DNA from: Neptunomonas concharum
GTDB taxonomy: Bacteria > Pseudomonadota > Gammaproteobacteria > Pseudomonadales > Balneatricaceae
NCBI RefSeq assembly: GCF_008630635.1
Contig: NZ_CP043869.1
Span: forward strand, 186,001 to 250,000
Reading direction: 5' to 3'
Length of the DNA stretch: 64,000 nt
Under the pieces are notes generated by a model that had not been told where the DNA came from, searched no databases, and worked only from the letters and a program-made list of their open reading frames with translations. This document shows, one piece after another, positions 1 to 9,637 of the stretch. A program made the translations under genes and the position numbers. How positions within the stretch are numbered: position 1 is the stretch's first letter; each line of letters opens with the position of its first letter.

Positions 1-540
1 ATGAGTACTGGTATAGCCGAGCAACTGGTTTTGTAGCCAGCTAATACGAAGCAGTGCATTGACCTCGCCAAAATCGCTAGTGGTTCTTGCCAAAACGAAA
101 GCCGGTTGCTGCATGAACTCGACAATTAATGGGCCTAAAAAGCGTAATCCGAACACTTTTTCAGGCTTGGCAACCTTGATTTGTGGTCTGATTTTTTCCC
201 AGCTCGTACACAATAAAGTACCGTGGTGATCGACAAAACCAATTTCTACGATTTGAGGTAGTGTAAATAGCGCACTTCTGATTTGGAATAATGAATCTTC
301 GGAACAACTACTTTGAGTAGACTCTAGTTCTAAAAGAACCAGATTGATAGCACTGAAATTTTGATCCAGCCAATCTGCGATATTTGTTGCTTTGTTGAGT
401 AAAGATTCACGACGCAGCTCTTTCTCATTCGTGAAGTGCTCTACGTAAAAGGAACAAAAAACCAATGTGGTCAGGGTGCCACTGATTAAAAGCGTTACTA
501 GATAACGATTAACCGTTGACCAACTGATGCTTATGTTCAC
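1..540 (-). CDS. CSS-motif periplasmic sensor protein, N-terminal part (probable EAL phosphodiesterase), cut by window edge
   Basis: The frame stays open from a GTG at 540 to the window edge, giving about 180 residues without a stop. It starts with a short cytoplasmic stretch and a membrane helix (roughly residues 12-33), followed by an extracytoplasmic segment. Two features recall the CSS-motif domain that precedes EAL domains in PdeC/YjcC-type c-di-GMP phosphodiesterases: a Ser-Ser-Cys-Ser near residue 78 and a Leu-Leu-Cys-Thr-Ser-Trp near residue 110. In that family the two cysteines form a redox-sensitive disulfide that controls the enzyme. The EAL domain itself would lie beyond the left edge, so the enzymatic role is inferred. 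An AGG sits about 8 bases before the GTG. No ATG start is evident upstream. The gene lies downstream of iorAB on the same strand, with about 100 bases between. Confidence 0.6.
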   Translation of the reverse strand, partial: MNISISWSTVNRYLVTLLISGTLTTLVFCSFYVEHFTNEKELRRESLLNKATNIADWLDQNFSAINLVLLELESTQSSCSEDSLFQIRSALFTLPQIVEIGFVDHHGTLLCTSWEKIRPQIKVAKPEKVFGLRFLGPLIVEFMQQPAFVLARTTSDFGEVNALLRISWLQNQLLGYTSTH

Positions 541-640
541 AGTATTTACCTGTCTGGTTTTTGATTCCTTACTAGATCGTCAAATCTTTAGCGGCCGCTT
601 AACTATAGCTGAATGTTGGGCGGTTTGCCTGATTATATGC

Positions 641-1243
641 TTATTGGGTAGGTGTGAGCGAGGCGTGTTTCCCAGCTTCAAAAGCCGCATCATTTAATGC
701 GAGCATCTCGGCCCCTTTGTTTTTAAAACGAGAAAGCAATGCCGTTTTTAATACCTCGGAGCTTAGCGTCAGATGTGCAGCGATGGCGCCAAGCATAACA
801 GAGTTGACTAAACGCCGGTCTCCCAGGTGAATCGCGATATTGCCCGCGTCAAAATTTACAAGATTTATGGGATGATCAGCGAGTTGTTGTTCTGGGTTTT
901 CGGGATAATCAAACAACCCAACGGATACGACGGGAGGTGCCTGTGGGTAAGAGTTCACCATCACCGTTGCACCATTTCTTACGTGAGTTACCCAGCGCAG
1001 AGCCTCAGCCGGCTCGAACGCTAACATAAGGTCGGCATGACCTGGGGTGATAGAGGGCGATAAGACTTTGTTGCCAAAGCGAACATGGGAGGTGACAACG
1101 CCGCCTCTTTGAGCCATGCCTGCTACTTCGGTTTTTTTTACATCATAGCCGTCAAGGATGGCCGCTTGGGAGATGATATCGGCGGCTGTCATGACGCCTT
1201 GTCCACCGATCCCAACAACCAGAATATTGGTAATCTGTTCCAT
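641..1243 (-). CDS. iorB: Indolepyruvate:ferredoxin oxidoreductase, beta subunit
   Basis: This 200-residue protein is the small subunit of an indolepyruvate:ferredoxin oxidoreductase. The enzyme oxidatively decarboxylates aryl pyruvates made by transamination of aromatic amino acids to aryl-acetyl-CoA, reducing ferredoxin. The N-terminus has the VVGIGGQGVMTAADI segment typical of the gamma-type 2-oxoacid:acceptor oxidoreductase domain, followed by the conserved EVAGMAQRGG stretch. Length fits the two-subunit IorAB type. Its ATG overlaps the iorA stop in a TAATG arrangement, so translation is probably coupled and subunits are made in equal amounts. Cytoplasmic. No clear terminator follows; the truncated CSS-motif gene begins about 100 bases downstream. 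Confidence 0.93.
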   Translation of the reverse strand: MEQITNILVVGIGGQGVMTAADIISQAAILDGYDVKKTEVAGMAQRGGVVTSHVRFGNKVLSPSITPGHADLMLAFEPAEALRWVTHVRNGATVMVNSYPQAPPVVSVGLFDYPENPEQQLADHPINLVNFDAGNIAIHLGDRRLVNSVMLGAIAAHLTLSSEVLKTALLSRFKNKGAEMLALNDAAFEAGKHASLTPTQ

Positions 1244-3105
1244 TACTTCAGCTCCACAGTGTCGATTCGGGCCGTGCTAATTACAGGCACAATAGCATCA
1301 GGTGCACAGGTGTTAATGCAAAGGTTACAGCCAGTACAAGCCGCGCTATCGATATTAACAAAGGATAGTACTTTCTCTTTTCCATTCGGCTTGATAACGG
1401 TCTCCCGGCGAGCTACCAAAATAGCTGGGCAGCCTACATCTAAGCAGTTGCTACAGCCCGTACATTTATCCGTATCGACAGTGAGAGGAGGCTGTTTTGC
1501 GTAGCGCTCTGTTAGCACACAGGGTTGATTGGTGATAATGACCGACGGTTCTTTAACTTTGACTTCGTCACGGAGTGCCTTAAACAGCGTCGGAAGCTCA
1601 TAAGGGTTGACTTCGTGAATCCTCTCAGACCGGACACCTAACGCTTCACAAAGCTTTCTAAAATCAATTTTTACGGTCGCATCCCCATGAATATTTAACC
1701 CAGAGGATGGTGCATTTTGGCCGCCAGTCATCCCCACAGCGCGATTATCCAGCAATAAGATTGTGACATTACCCTTGTTGTACGTGATATCCAGGAGCCC
1801 CTGCATACCCATATGTAGAAAGGTCGAATCGCCAATGACAGCTAACACGTTCTTATTGGCGTCCTCTTCGCTGCGACCTTTATCAATGCCCTGCGCGACA
1901 CTTAAGGATGCGCCCATACTGATACAAGTATCTAACGCATTCCATGGGTGGCCAGCCCCTAAGGTGTAACAACCAATATCGCCTGCAATAATGGTATTTT
2001 TGACATGAGATAAGCAATAGTAGATCCCTAAGTGAGGACAAGCAACGCACATCGTAGGCGGACGTGGGAATACCTCTGTCACACCGACAGCCGCAATGGT
2101 ATTTTCTTTTCCTAGCAGGCGTGCGACGGCTGGTGTAATGACCGCAGGTGTCAGTTCGCCCATGCGAGGGATGGCCTCTTTACCATGTAATTGTATACCG
2201 GCGGCTTTTAATTCCGTTTCCAGCAACGGCTCAACTTCTTCGATAACGACTAATTTTTCAACCGAGTCGGCAAATTCACGAATCATTTCAATGGGGGCTG
2301 GGTGACTCATTCCTAGCTTTATCAATGGCGCATCAGGAAAAGCTTCCCTGACATGGCAATAAGCAGCGCCAGAGGTAATAAAGCCGACCTGCCGAGTGGA
2401 ACCTTGCTCAATAACATTGAGCGAGCAGGACTCAGAAAAGGTTGCCAAAGTTTTATCTCGCTCCAGCATAAGGGGAATACGTTGCCTAGCGTTGCCCGGA
2501 ACCATTACTAAACGGCTAGGGTCTTTGGTGAATTTTCGCCCTTCTTTAACCTGTGGTATTGATAGGGTGACTAATCCTTTTACGTGACAGATGCGTGTTG
2601 TTAAGCGAAGGATAACGGGGACTGCGTATTGCTCAGATAAGCCAAAAGCAAACCGTGTCATATCGTAAGCGTCTTGAGAGTCTGAAGGCTCCAGTACCGG
2701 CAGGTGGGCAAAGCGCCCCCAGTAACGAGAATCTTGCTCGTTCTGAGAAGATGACAACCCTACATCATCTGCAATCGCAATGACTAAACCGCCCACCGCC
2801 CCAATCAGTGTTTGAGTCATTAAGGCATCAGATGCCACGTTCATACCAACATGTTTCATAGCGCATAAAGCGCGGCTGCCAGCCAAGGATGCACCAATGG
2901 CGACTTCCAATGAGACTTTTTCATTGATAGACCACTCGGTATACAGATCAGGGTAAGCGGCGATGAACTCCAGAATCTCAGTAGAAGGTGTTCCCGGGTA
3001 AGCCGATGCGACGCGACAGCCTGCGTCCCGAGCGGCAAGGGCGACTGCTTCGTTACCAGAAATAAAAATAGCTGGGTTGCTCTGGACCTGTTGGGCGACC
3101 GACAT
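1243..3105 (-). CDS. iorA: Indolepyruvate:ferredoxin oxidoreductase, alpha subunit
   Basis: This 620-residue large subunit of the thiamine-diphosphate enzyme IorAB converts indolepyruvate and related aryl pyruvates to aryl-acetyl-CoA. The N-terminal pyrimidine-binding half contains GNEAVALAARDAG and AYPGTPSTEI. The pyrophosphate-binding region near residues 375-460 has GDIGCYTLG and GDSTFLHMG followed by LLDNRAVGMTGGQ. The C-terminal 70 residues hold two ferredoxin-like cysteine clusters, CTGCSNCLDVGCP and CTGCNLCINTCAP, which should bind 4Fe-4S clusters. The start is supported by a GGAG about 8 bases before the ATG. It is the first gene of the iorAB operon. A role in aromatic amino acid catabolism is established for the family; the preferred substrate here is not proven. 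Confidence 0.93.
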   Translation of the reverse strand: MSVAQQVQSNPAIFISGNEAVALAARDAGCRVASAYPGTPSTEILEFIAAYPDLYTEWSINEKVSLEVAIGASLAGSRALCAMKHVGMNVASDALMTQTLIGAVGGLVIAIADDVGLSSSQNEQDSRYWGRFAHLPVLEPSDSQDAYDMTRFAFGLSEQYAVPVILRLTTRICHVKGLVTLSIPQVKEGRKFTKDPSRLVMVPGNARQRIPLMLERDKTLATFSESCSLNVIEQGSTRQVGFITSGAAYCHVREAFPDAPLIKLGMSHPAPIEMIREFADSVEKLVVIEEVEPLLETELKAAGIQLHGKEAIPRMGELTPAVITPAVARLLGKENTIAAVGVTEVFPRPPTMCVACPHLGIYYCLSHVKNTIIAGDIGCYTLGAGHPWNALDTCISMGASLSVAQGIDKGRSEEDANKNVLAVIGDSTFLHMGMQGLLDITYNKGNVTILLLDNRAVGMTGGQNAPSSGLNIHGDATVKIDFRKLCEALGVRSERIHEVNPYELPTLFKALRDEVKVKEPSVIITNQPCVLTERYAKQPPLTVDTDKCTGCSNCLDVGCPAILVARRETVIKPNGKEKVLSFVNIDSAACTGCNLCINTCAPDAIVPVISTARIDTVELK

Positions 3106-3273
3106 AACACCACTCCGTTACATGATGATCATTCTTGGGGCAGAATGCTGAATAAATAAGCACTCGAGTGTAATAGCGGGGATTAGGGAAAATACCGACC
3201 TGGATCAATAAATCAGAATGAATTGGGCGAAGGTCTAAGTAGAATAACGGTCTACTTAAAAGATGAGAGGCAT

Positions 3274-4947
3274 CTAAATAGCTGGGGATCGGTTGTGTTT
3301 TTGCGGGCTTTTACTGCGCTTATGGTCGTACATGCGCTTGTCGGCCAAGGTTAAACACTCGGACTGATTTTTGCCTTCAAGGCTGGAAGCTATACCATAA
3401 CTGATACCTGATTTATCCCAGCCTTGTTTTCGAAGCTCTTTTTCGCATTGTATAACGATCTCTTGGAGTGTCGCTTTTAAGGTAGGAATATCTTGTTTTT
3501 TACGTACATCAAGTAACCACACAAATTCATCGCCGCCTGTACGAAAAACACTCCCTAGTCCTTTAAGTTTATTCTGCATCAGTTGCGCGCTATTGATTAA
3601 AAACAGATCGCCTTTGTCGTGCCCTAGTTGGTCATTAATCGCTTTAATACCATCGAAGTCTATAAAGACGATGATGAAATGATGCTCTAGTTCGTTAAAG
3701 CTTTCGCTTAATAAATGTCGATTGCCTGTGCCTGTTAGCGGATCAATGCGTGCGAGATAAAAAGAGCGGTTGTAGTCTTTCTGCTTGTTATAAAACCATT
3801 CGGCTAATGACAGTAATATACAAAAGCAATCTATTGCTAACGCAAGCAAGACGATTAGCGCTGGGTTCAGTCCTGTATCAATGAGTTTGGCATGAGTAAG
3901 GACATAAATAAGTAAGGATGCTCCATAAACAAGGTTGCCTGCTAGATAGTATTTAGCACGGGAGTACTCCGCCCGCAGCATGTTAAAACCAATCGCGATA
4001 CTGGTGGTTATCCATACCAGAGCAATGATGTGAGAGATCACAAAAGCGAATGAAAAGTTGACCCAAGGGAGTAATAGTCCAATACCTAGACACACCAAAC
4101 AGAGCTGATCTAAGACGCGAGCCAGTTTGGAGTAGCCTTGCTGGCAGTTAAACAGCAGTTTGGTGAATTGGGCCGCGCACGCTATCGCGATAGGAAAAAT
4201 CAACATTCCCCAGTAGGTGGAATTATAGAAAGGTGTGGGAAACAGATCATTCATCAGGCCTGCAGCGGCGGCCCAGCCGATACCATGTAATCCTACATAA
4301 CCGGCATAAGCGATGGTGATTGCACTTCGTACTCTGATGAAAATAATGAGCGCGATTAAGGCCAGTGTCAGCATCACAGCAATAGATGAGGCTGTGATTG
4401 AGTTAATGATCAATTGACGATGAAAAAATGCAGCCTCGCTGAAAAAGCTAATAGAAAGCGGATTGGCATAATGTTTGGCATCTATGAATATCCATAGATT
4501 GCCTTGCTCATATTTTTCTAGTGTAAGACTGAACGCTTGAGAGTGCATCAAACTTGGGGTTATGGCACCCCTTGTTTGTGAGAAATCAATGCGTCGGACA
4601 GCATCCCTATGAGCGCTTTCCCAAAAAGCGATCCCGCTATCAACAAAAGTGGTGTTTGGATTAACAAACCAGGTGCGAGGTTCGTGGCTACTATTTTTGA
4701 CTACTATTTTTGCAATATAGCTGCCCGAATGGCCGGCCAGAGAGTGTTCAATCGGATGCGCATCGACTAATGCATTACGTAAGGTGGATAAGTCGAGTGT
4801 TGTTGGATGATTGTCACTTGGGTACCAAAGCTGTTCTTCGCTGATTTCATAGTGATCTCCTGTCTCAAGCGTGAGGGAGGAGTGAGCCATTAAGGGTGTG
4901 ATAAGCAAGAAGCTAAGTAAAAGTGACAGGAAAAAGTTATTTATCAT
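3274..4947 (-). CDS. 7TMR-DISM type membrane diguanylate cyclase
   Basis: The 557-residue protein has an N-terminal signal segment, an extracytoplasmic domain to about residue 185 resembling 7TMR-DISM extracellular sensor domains, then about seven hydrophobic helices (residues 185-385) and a C-terminal GGDEF domain. RIDPLTGTGNRHLL opens the cyclase domain and an intact GGDEF motif lies at residues 471-475 (FRTGGDEFVWLL), so it should make c-di-GMP at the inner membrane in response to an external ligand, possibly a carbohydrate as in related 7TMR-DISM proteins. The RxxD inhibitory site normally found five residues before GGDEF is absent, which suggests no product feedback at that site. It stands alone between iorA and ppiC. 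Confidence 0.85.
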   Translation of the reverse strand: MINNFFLSLLLSFLLITPLMAHSSLTLETGDHYEISEEQLWYPSDNHPTTLDLSTLRNALVDAHPIEHSLAGHSGSYIAKIVVKNSSHEPRTWFVNPNTTFVDSGIAFWESAHRDAVRRIDFSQTRGAITPSLMHSQAFSLTLEKYEQGNLWIFIDAKHYANPLSISFFSEAAFFHRQLIINSITASSIAVMLTLALIALIIFIRVRSAITIAYAGYVGLHGIGWAAAAGLMNDLFPTPFYNSTYWGMLIFPIAIACAAQFTKLLFNCQQGYSKLARVLDQLCLVCLGIGLLLPWVNFSFAFVISHIIALVWITTSIAIGFNMLRAEYSRAKYYLAGNLVYGASLLIYVLTHAKLIDTGLNPALIVLLALAIDCFCILLSLAEWFYNKQKDYNRSFYLARIDPLTGTGNRHLLSESFNELEHHFIIVFIDFDGIKAINDQLGHDKGDLFLINSAQLMQNKLKGLGSVFRTGGDEFVWLLDVRKKQDIPTLKATLQEIVIQCEKELRKQGWDKSGISYGIASSLEGKNQSECLTLADKRMYDHKRSKSPQKHNRSPAI

Positions 4948-4983
4948 CCTTGGCTTTATTCCCTTTCGCGTGAATGGCCGAAG

Positions 4984-5010
4984 CTTACCTTGTTCATAAG
5001 AGAAGGTAAG
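4984..5010 (-). terminator. Hairpin just after the ppiC stop codon
   Basis: An 8-bp perfect inverted repeat (CTTACCTT / AAGGTAAG, 11-base loop) begins two bases after the ppiC stop codon. It lacks a clear T-run on the minus strand, so it may be a weak terminator or a 3-prime-end stabilising hairpin. Confidence 0.4.
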
Positions 5011-5012
5011 TG

Positions 5013-5297
5013 TTAAGTACGATAAATCGTCTCTATCAAGTGGTAACCAAACTTAGTCTTTACTGGCCCGTGTACCGTGAGTAAAGGCTTTTTGAATACC
5101 ACGTTATCGAATGCTTTTAGCATTTTACCAGGCGAAAACTCGCCCAAGTCCCCACCCCGTTTGGCAGAATTACATTGCGAATGCCGCTTAGCAAGCGTAG
5201 CAAAGTCTGCACCTTTCGCCAGTTGCTGCTTAAGTTTTTCTGCCTCTTCTTTGGTTTTTACCAGAATGTGTCGTGCGCAAGCTTTTGGCATTCGCAA
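5013..5297 (-). CDS. ppiC: Parvulin-type peptidyl-prolyl cis-trans isomerase
   Basis: The 94-residue protein is a stand-alone rotamase (parvulin) domain with no signal peptide, the size of E. coli PpiC. Family hallmarks are ARHILVKTKEEAEKL near the start, the GADFATLAKRHSQC segment, GGDLGEFSPGKM and the C-terminal FGYHLIE. It catalyses proline cis-trans isomerisation in the cytoplasm. It starts 11 bases after the elbB stop, so the two are probably co-transcribed, although no functional link between them is known to me. A hairpin follows its stop codon. Confidence 0.9.
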   Translation of the reverse strand: MRMPKACARHILVKTKEEAEKLKQQLAKGADFATLAKRHSQCNSAKRGGDLGEFSPGKMLKAFDNVVFKKPLLTVHGPVKTKFGYHLIETIYRT

Positions 5298-5308
5298 TAT
5301 TCTCTTTT

Positions 5309-5962
5309 CTATGTGCGTTTTAAGACTTCATCGACCAGCTTGTTGATGCCGCTGGCTGCTTCAATAATGGAACCTGCCAGCATATAAGCCGGTGTCGTGA
5401 TTAGCTTTCGCTGCTCATCAATGACGATGTCATCCACGAGGCAGTTGGTATGCTGGCCGCCCATTGCTTCTATCGCTGCTGCTGTTTCTTGATCTGTCCC
5501 GATTGTGCAGGTAGCGCCTTCACCAAAGAGTAGTGGGGTCATAGCGGGAGCGATACAGATTAAGCCAACTGGCTTGTTGGCCTGATGGATCGCTTGTGCA
5601 AAGGCTAGTAGGTCTGGATTGACATGGCAATCTGGGCCTTTTACCGCAAAGTCGCTAAGGTTTTTGGCTGCACCAAACCCACCGGGGATAATGAGTGCAT
5701 CATAATCTGCAGGGTTGGCTGTTGCTAAATCAATAATCTCACCGCGGGCGATACGAGCCGCTTCAACTAGGACATTTCGAGATTCCCCCTGTGCAACCTC
5801 ACCTTTAAGATGATCAATGACGTGTAGTTGATCGATATTAGGAGCCATGCACTGGTAGCTTGCCCCTTGTTGTTCTAATCTGAGTAACGTCAGTACCGAC
5901 TCATGGATTTCGGCACCATCAAATACACCACAACCTGAAAGTACGACGGCAACTTTCTTCAT
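5309..5962 (-). CDS. elbB: Isoprenoid biosynthesis glyoxalase-like protein ElbB (DJ-1/PfpI superfamily)
   Basis: The 217-residue protein matches ElbB (also called sigma cross-reacting protein 27A): VLSGCGVFDGAEIHESV at the start, a central ALIIPGGFGAAKNLSDF segment, and the nucleophile-elbow region VGLICIAPAM with the cysteine around residue 138. ElbB belongs to the DJ-1/PfpI fold and has weak glyoxalase activity in E. coli; its physiological role is not settled. It is transcribed divergently from hemB and just ahead of ppiC. The start ATG lies at the expected point for the family and is preceded by a purine-rich AGGAAAAAAGG stretch. Confidence 0.9.
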   Translation of the reverse strand: MKKVAVVLSGCGVFDGAEIHESVLTLLRLEQQGASYQCMAPNIDQLHVIDHLKGEVAQGESRNVLVEAARIARGEIIDLATANPADYDALIIPGGFGAAKNLSDFAVKGPDCHVNPDLLAFAQAIHQANKPVGLICIAPAMTPLLFGEGATCTIGTDQETAAAIEAMGGQHTNCLVDDIVIDEQRKLITTPAYMLAGSIIEAASGINKLVDEVLKRT

Positions 5963-6038
5963 CCTTTTTTCCTCTCGCTGATATCTGTCATATCCACATC
6001 TGGATAGATTACGTTAAGATTAATCCCATAACCAGTAA

Positions 6039-7142
<1,104 letters not shown>

Positions 7143-7172
7143 GCAGTACTCCACAGAATTGCGGAGAAAACA

Positions 7173-9371
7173 ATGACAGGCCAGGTCACGATTGATCAAG
7201 AGGCAAGTACAATGAGTGAAGAATTATTACAAAACCAAGCGGCTCAAGCGCTGGTAGAGAGTCGTGAAATCTTGCCGACAGTTGATCACCCGGTTGAAGT
7301 TGAGCCGGTTGATCTCAAAGCCCCTGAACTCTATATCAATCGTGAGTTAAGCCATCTTCAGTTTAATGTGAGGGTACTGGAGCAAGCATTGGATGAACGT
7401 CATCCATTGTTGGAACGACTGATGTTCCTGTTAATTTTCTCCAGCAATCTGGACGAATTCTTTGAGATTCGCGTAGCTGAGCAGCTGCGCCAGTTAAAAT
7501 ATGGCCGTGAGACGGTTGGGCCAGATGCCATGTACCCTAAAAAGGTGCTGGAAAAGATTCGTGAAATCTGCCAGATCAATGTGGATCGCCAGTATCGAAT
7601 TCTCAATGAGATTATGTTCCCTGAGATGGAGCAGCGGGGTATCCATTTTAAGCGTCGCAGTGTCTGGACGCCGGAGCAGAAAGAGTGGATCAAGAACTAC
7701 TTCGAAGAGAAGATCGTACCGGTGATCAGCCCTATTGGTTTAGACCCTGCCCACCCCTTCCCTAAACTGGTTAATAAGAGCCTGAACTTTATTGTTCAGC
7801 TCGACGGTAAAGATGCTTTTGGTCGTGAAACCGGCTTGGCGATTATTCCCGCCCCTCGTTCGTTACCAAGACTCATTCGTTTACCGGATGAACTGTGTGA
7901 AGAGGGGGATAATCTTATTTTCCTCTCCTCCATGATTCATGAATGCGCCGATGAGCTGTTCCCGGGCATGAGTGTTTTAGGCTGCTATCAGTTCCGTATC
8001 ACCCGAAATGCGGATTTAACCTTCGATTTTGAAGAGATGGATGATCTGGCGCGTACACTGCGTGGTGAGTTGCACTCTCGAAAGTATGGCGATGCGGTTC
8101 GTCTTGAGGTGGATAATCGCACACCCGAAGAGCTGGTGGAGTTCCTCAAACAGGAGTTCAATCTTGATGAAGAGCAGGTTTATAAAGTTGATGGGCCGGT
8201 TAACCTGACTCGCCTAATGGCAGTACGTGACTTGGTGGGTCGGCAAGACCTGCGTTGGCCGCCATTCTCCCCAGGGGTTCCTGGAAAACTCAAGAAGGAG
8301 AAAGATGTTGATGCGTTTCAGGCGCTAAAAGCCAATGACCAGCTGCTGATGCATCCCTTCCAGTCGTTCACGCCGGTTGTCGATTTGCTAATGAAAGCCG
8401 CGAAAGATCCTGATGTGATCGCTATCAAGCAAACCCTTTATCGAACCGGCGATAAGTCCGACATAGTTAATGCACTGGTGGAGGCGGCTCGAAGCGGAAA
8501 AGAGGTGACGGTCGTTATCGAGCTGCGCGCCCGCTTTGATGAAGAAAGTAACCTACACTTGGCAAGTCGCCTACAAGAGGCGGGATGCTTGGTAGTGTAT
8601 GGGGTTGTGGGTTATAAAACTCATGCCAAGGCGATGCTGATCGTGCGTCGAGAGGGTACGAAGCTGGTGCGCTACTGCCATTTGGGTACGGGTAACTATC
8701 ACTCTGGTACCGCCCGACTCTATACCGATTATAGTTATCTCACATCCGATGATGAGATTGGTGAAGATGTGCATAAAGTGTTCCAACAGCTAACGGGCAT
8801 GGGCAAAATTCAGCGTCTTAAAAAGCTCTATAATGCGCCTTTCACGCTGCATGCCAAGATGATTGAGCTTATCCAGCGTGAAGCTAAGCTCGCTGCTAGT
8901 GGTAAGGTTGGGCATATCATTGTAAAAGTGAATGGCCTCACTGAGCCTAAAATGATTCGTGCGTTGTATGAAGCCTCTCAGGCTGGCGTTAAAATTGAGC
9001 TGATTATTCGTGGTATGTGTCGCTTGCGTCCGGGGTTGCCGGGGATCTCCGAAAACATTACCGTGCGCTCGATTATTGGGCGCTTCCTTGAGCATACGCG
9101 TGTTTATTATTTCGGGAACAACGGTAAGCCTGATGTATTTTGTGCCAGCGCCGATTGGATGGAGCGAAATATGCTCAATCGTGTCGAAACGGGGTTTCCG
9201 CTTACAGGAAAACTCGGTGAGCGGGTGAAAAAAGAGCTGGATTACTACTTGGCTGATAATACTCAAAGCTGGGAGTTAAAAGCGGATGGTAGCTATACAT
9301 TACTGACGGCGGCCGAGGGAGAAGAGCCCTTCAGCGCTCAACAGCAACTACTGCAGGATTTTGCCAGCTAA
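7173..9371 (+). CDS. ppk1: Polyphosphate kinase 1
   Basis: PPK1 reversibly polymerises the terminal phosphate of ATP into inorganic polyphosphate. The 732-residue protein shows the N-terminal domain (ELYINRELSHLQFNVRVLEQA, FSSNLDEFFEIR), the middle PPK domain (LLMHPFQSFTPVVDLL) and the C-terminal catalytic region. GYKTHAKAMLIVRRE places the phosphorylated histidine near residue 484, and CHLGTGNYHSGTARLYTDYS is also present. The ATG at 7173 has GGAG 8 bases upstream; an internal ATG at 7212 is an alternative. A strong terminator follows. No ppx exopolyphosphatase gene follows; an ABC transporter operon lies downstream instead. Confidence 0.95.
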   Translation: MTGQVTIDQEASTMSEELLQNQAAQALVESREILPTVDHPVEVEPVDLKAPELYINRELSHLQFNVRVLEQALDERHPLLERLMFLLIFSSNLDEFFEIRVAEQLRQLKYGRETVGPDAMYPKKVLEKIREICQINVDRQYRILNEIMFPEMEQRGIHFKRRSVWTPEQKEWIKNYFEEKIVPVISPIGLDPAHPFPKLVNKSLNFIVQLDGKDAFGRETGLAIIPAPRSLPRLIRLPDELCEEGDNLIFLSSMIHECADELFPGMSVLGCYQFRITRNADLTFDFEEMDDLARTLRGELHSRKYGDAVRLEVDNRTPEELVEFLKQEFNLDEEQVYKVDGPVNLTRLMAVRDLVGRQDLRWPPFSPGVPGKLKKEKDVDAFQALKANDQLLMHPFQSFTPVVDLLMKAAKDPDVIAIKQTLYRTGDKSDIVNALVEAARSGKEVTVVIELRARFDEESNLHLASRLQEAGCLVVYGVVGYKTHAKAMLIVRREGTKLVRYCHLGTGNYHSGTARLYTDYSYLTSDDEIGEDVHKVFQQLTGMGKIQRLKKLYNAPFTLHAKMIELIQREAKLAASGKVGHIIVKVNGLTEPKMIRALYEASQAGVKIELIIRGMCRLRPGLPGISENITVRSIIGRFLEHTRVYYFGNNGKPDVFCASADWMERNMLNRVETGFPLTGKLGERVKKELDYYLADNTQSWELKADGSYTLLTAAEGEEPFSAQQQLLQDFAS

Positions 9372-9397
9372 CGCTTAACCGGCCAGAAGTTCCAAAC

Positions 9398-9428
9398 AAA
9401 AAGAGTGCATTTCATGCGCTCTTTTTCG
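9398..9428 (+). terminator. Rho-independent terminator after ppk1
   Basis: The stem AAAAAGAG / CTCTTTTT extends through GCAT / ATGC around a three-base loop and ends in a T-run, 27 bases after the ppk1 stop. Confidence 0.85.
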
Positions 9429-9553
9429 TTATGGCGACCTTTTTTTAGTAAATTCAGACATCTTGTCCCCTTATCGAACAGGCGTCGTTGCCTTTTAGAC
9501 TCAGATCAGGAAAATAGACCCTCAAGTCAAATGTTTCATATAAGAAATAAGTT

Positions 9554-9620
9554 GGCGTATCATGTCTGATAACTCGTTTGTAAACTAAACTGCGAGTGAA
9601 CTTGTTCTAACTGATACGCC
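9554..9620 (+). promoter_or_regulatory. Structured leader upstream of the amino acid ABC transporter operon
   Basis: A perfect 9-bp inverted repeat, GGCGTATCA (9554-9562) and TGATACGCC (9612-9620), encloses a second pair ACTCG (9572-9576) and CGAGT (9593-9597). An 8-codon reading frame (ATG at 9562, TAA ending 9588) lies within it. The segment ATGTCTGATAACTCG at 9562-9576 nearly repeats the true start of the ATPase gene, ATGTCTGATACCTCG, at 9638-9652. It could be an operator, an attenuator-like leader, or the trace of a small duplication. Function is inferred only. Confidence 0.35.
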
Positions 9621-9637
9621 CGATAATGGAAAACACT

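Noticed and set aside
590-599. Perfect palindrome AGCGGCCGCT downstream of iorB; another GCGGCCGC near 46191
   Set aside because: A restriction-site-like palindrome without loop or T-run; not a terminator, and two occurrences in 64 kb are not remarkable.
8790-9266. 158-codon antisense frame inside ppk1
   Set aside because: Lies wholly within a strongly conserved gene, with no start signal or recognisable domain.
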